Source: Methanocorpusculum sp.
Lineage (GTDB): Archaea > Halobacteriota > Methanomicrobia > Methanomicrobiales > Methanocorpusculaceae
Direction: 5' to 3'
Assembly: GCA_017555685.1 (NCBI GenBank)
Contig: JAFZFW010000001.1
Coordinates: 1 to 6,142 of the forward strand
DNA length: 6,142 nt
In this document: positions 4,670 through 6,142 of the stretch, piece after piece
How positions within the stretch are numbered: the stretch's first letter is position 1
Layout of the letters: every line of letters begins with the position of its first letter
Translations under genes and position numbers: made by a program
Notes under the pieces: model-generated
Seen by the model: the letters and a program-made list of their open reading frames with translations, nothing else
The model's database searches: none
Told to the model about the DNA's origin: nothing

Positions 4670-6142
4670 ATGGCATTAGGTGGAGAGAGTACTGTCCTTA
4701 CGCTGATCTTGATGGTGGTATACTTTGTTGTACTGTTAGGTATCGGTGTCTGGGCTTCAAAGAAAATTAAAAACTCGGAAGATTACATCTTAGCGGGAAG
4801 AAATCTTGGCTTCTGGCTGTTTACTCTTCTGATTGTCTGTTCCATCTGCAGCGGTATGACGCTGATTGGAACGAGTGAGTTCGGCTTTAAGTCCGGTTGG
4901 CCGGGAATCTGGGAACAGATTTTTGTGCCGCTTGCAGCATCCTTCTGTATTATTTTCTTTGGTTCCAAGCTGAACCGTATTGGAAAGAAGCAGGGATGTA
5001 TGACTGTTGCGGATTACTTTGCCCTGAGATATGAAAACAATCGCGAACTTCGCGCTTTATCGGCTTTTGCCAGCATTGTTGTTTCTCTGATTTACTTAGT
5101 CGGTCAGTACACGGCAATCAGCGTTGTTCTGATGTGGGCATTTGGTCTGGAACACTGGCAGGCTCTGCTTATTGCAGGAGTTATTATCACGGTTTATACG
5201 GTTATCGGCGGTCTGTACGCGGTTTCCTGGACCGGTCTTGTGCAGGGACTGATTTTGATTTTCGGTGTTTTACTTGTCGCACCGTTTATCATCAGCTACG
5301 CAGGCGGAATGACGGCAATTAATGATGTTCTTGCATCGATTGATCCGAACCTCGTGATGCCGTGGTTCGAGACAAACTATGCAGCATATGCATACTGTAC
5401 GCCGGAGTACCTGGTGTCCTTTGGTATCATGCTGATGGTCGGTCTTGCCTGTGCTCCGCACGTTCTCTCCAATGTGTTTGCGGCAAAGAAGGCATCTTAC
5501 TTCAAGTGGTCTCCGCTTGTGGCTTTTGGTATCTATGTCGTGATTATGTTACTGGTTAAGATCAGCGGCTTTGCAGTCCGTGCTATGGCAGAGACCGGAG
5601 CTCTCGGTCCGGAGGCATCTGCAGCAGTTCTGGCAAATCCGAGTGCGGCCCTGCTTTACGGTATTCAGGCGGCAAGCCCGACTCTGCTGATTACTGCACT
5701 CTTTGCGGTGATTGTTTTAGCGGCTGTGATGTCTACTACCGACCGCTTAATGCTGACGATTGGTACTGACTTCTCTTGGAACATCTTTAAGACGATGCTG
5801 AGACCGAAGGCAACTGAGCGTCAGGTTGTCCGCATCAGTCAGATTTGTGTGTTCCTGGCAGCAGCTATCTCGCTGATTCTGGCAATTAACCCGCCGGAGA
5901 TGCTGGCTTTCTTAATCTGGCTCGGTATTGGTATGATGCTTTCTGCATTCGCTGTTCCTCTGCTTGCAGGTCTGTACTGGAAGCGTGCAACTGCAAAGGG
6001 AGCGATTGCTTCTATGACCTGCGGTATTCTGGCAGCTCTGGTGTTTGGCTGTTACAGCTACTTCAAGCTCGGTCCGGCACTTCCGATGCACTTCTCGATT
6101 TACTCGTTTGGAATCGCCATTATCGCTATGGTTGTAGTGAGT
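4670..6142 (+). CDS. Sodium:solute symporter (SSS family), 3'-truncated
   Basis: The first 491 residues of a Na+-coupled transporter in the LeuT-fold SSS family (PutP/PanF relatives); the frame is open to the window edge. Many hydrophobic segments are visible, for example at about residues 9-28, 48-68, 84-98, 132-155, 164-181, 189-210, 249-262, 281-300, 337-354, 391-406, 411-434 and 446-462. Family-like features are the DYILAGR segment near residue 38, DYFALRY near 115, GGLYAVSWTGLVQG near 180-193, and VMSTTDRLML at 353-362. The last lies in the region where SSS proteins use Ser/Thr residues for the conserved sodium site. SSS members are usually about 480-550 residues, so only a short C-terminal part is missing. 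The start is fixed by a strong purine-rich ribosome binding site overlapping the preceding small gene. Nothing in the sequence identifies the solute. It lies downstream of a likely terminator and promoter, so it is probably expressed separately from the hydrogenase-fwd operon. Confidence 0.92.
   Translation, partial: MALGGESTVLTLILMVVYFVVLLGIGVWASKKIKNSEDYILAGRNLGFWLFTLLIVCSICSGMTLIGTSEFGFKSGWPGIWEQIFVPLAASFCIIFFGSKLNRIGKKQGCMTVADYFALRYENNRELRALSAFASIVVSLIYLVGQYTAISVVLMWAFGLEHWQALLIAGVIITVYTVIGGLYAVSWTGLVQGLILIFGVLLVAPFIISYAGGMTAINDVLASIDPNLVMPWFETNYAAYAYCTPEYLVSFGIMLMVGLACAPHVLSNVFAAKKASYFKWSPLVAFGIYVVIMLLVKISGFAVRAMAETGALGPEASAAVLANPSAALLYGIQAASPTLLITALFAVIVLAAVMSTTDRLMLTIGTDFSWNIFKTMLRPKATERQVVRISQICVFLAAAISLILAINPPEMLAFLIWLGIGMMLSAFAVPLLAGLYWKRATAKGAIASMTCGILAALVFGCYSYFKLGPALPMHFSIYSFGIAIIAMVVVS

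Overview
The window looks like part of the chromosome of a hydrogenotrophic methanogenic archaeon. The evidence is two subunits of formylmethanofuran dehydrogenase (a methanogenesis-specific enzyme) directly joined to the catalytic subunits of an energy-converting group 4 [NiFe] hydrogenase. Other support is purine-rich Shine-Dalgarno sites, an AT-rich TATA-like promoter and moderate GC content. A Methanomicrobiales member such as Methanocorpusculum would fit the base composition and codon style, but that is an impression, not a demonstrated assignment.

Positions 1-4461 form one tightly packed plus-strand operon that enters from the left. It runs: the 3' end of a hydrogenase small subunit (NuoB/EchC-like), a complete hydrogenase large subunit with both Ni-binding CxxC motifs, a 199-residue ferredoxin with four [4Fe-4S] motifs, fwdA and fwdC. 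Three junctions are ATGA overlaps and the fourth has a 3-nt gap, so translation is probably coupled. Functionally the set reads as one electron route. The hydrogenase uses an ion gradient to drive H2 oxidation to low-potential iron-sulfur carriers, which supply electrons for reduction of CO2 to formylmethanofuran by Fwd, the first step of methanogenesis. FwdB (the W/Mo subunit), FwdD and the hydrogenase membrane subunits are not in this window.

Positions 4462-4553 are a 92-nt intergenic gap. It holds a T-run that could terminate the operon, a small hairpin, a TATA-like stretch and an 8-bp perfect palindrome just before the next start.

Positions 4554-6142 hold a second transcription unit: a 37-residue single-helix membrane protein followed 2 nt later by a sodium:solute symporter (SSS family) that runs off the right edge. 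The Glu-rich tail codons of the small protein double as the Shine-Dalgarno sequence of the symporter. The transported solute cannot be told from sequence.

I saw no tRNA, rRNA, CRISPR array, insertion sequence or minus-strand gene.
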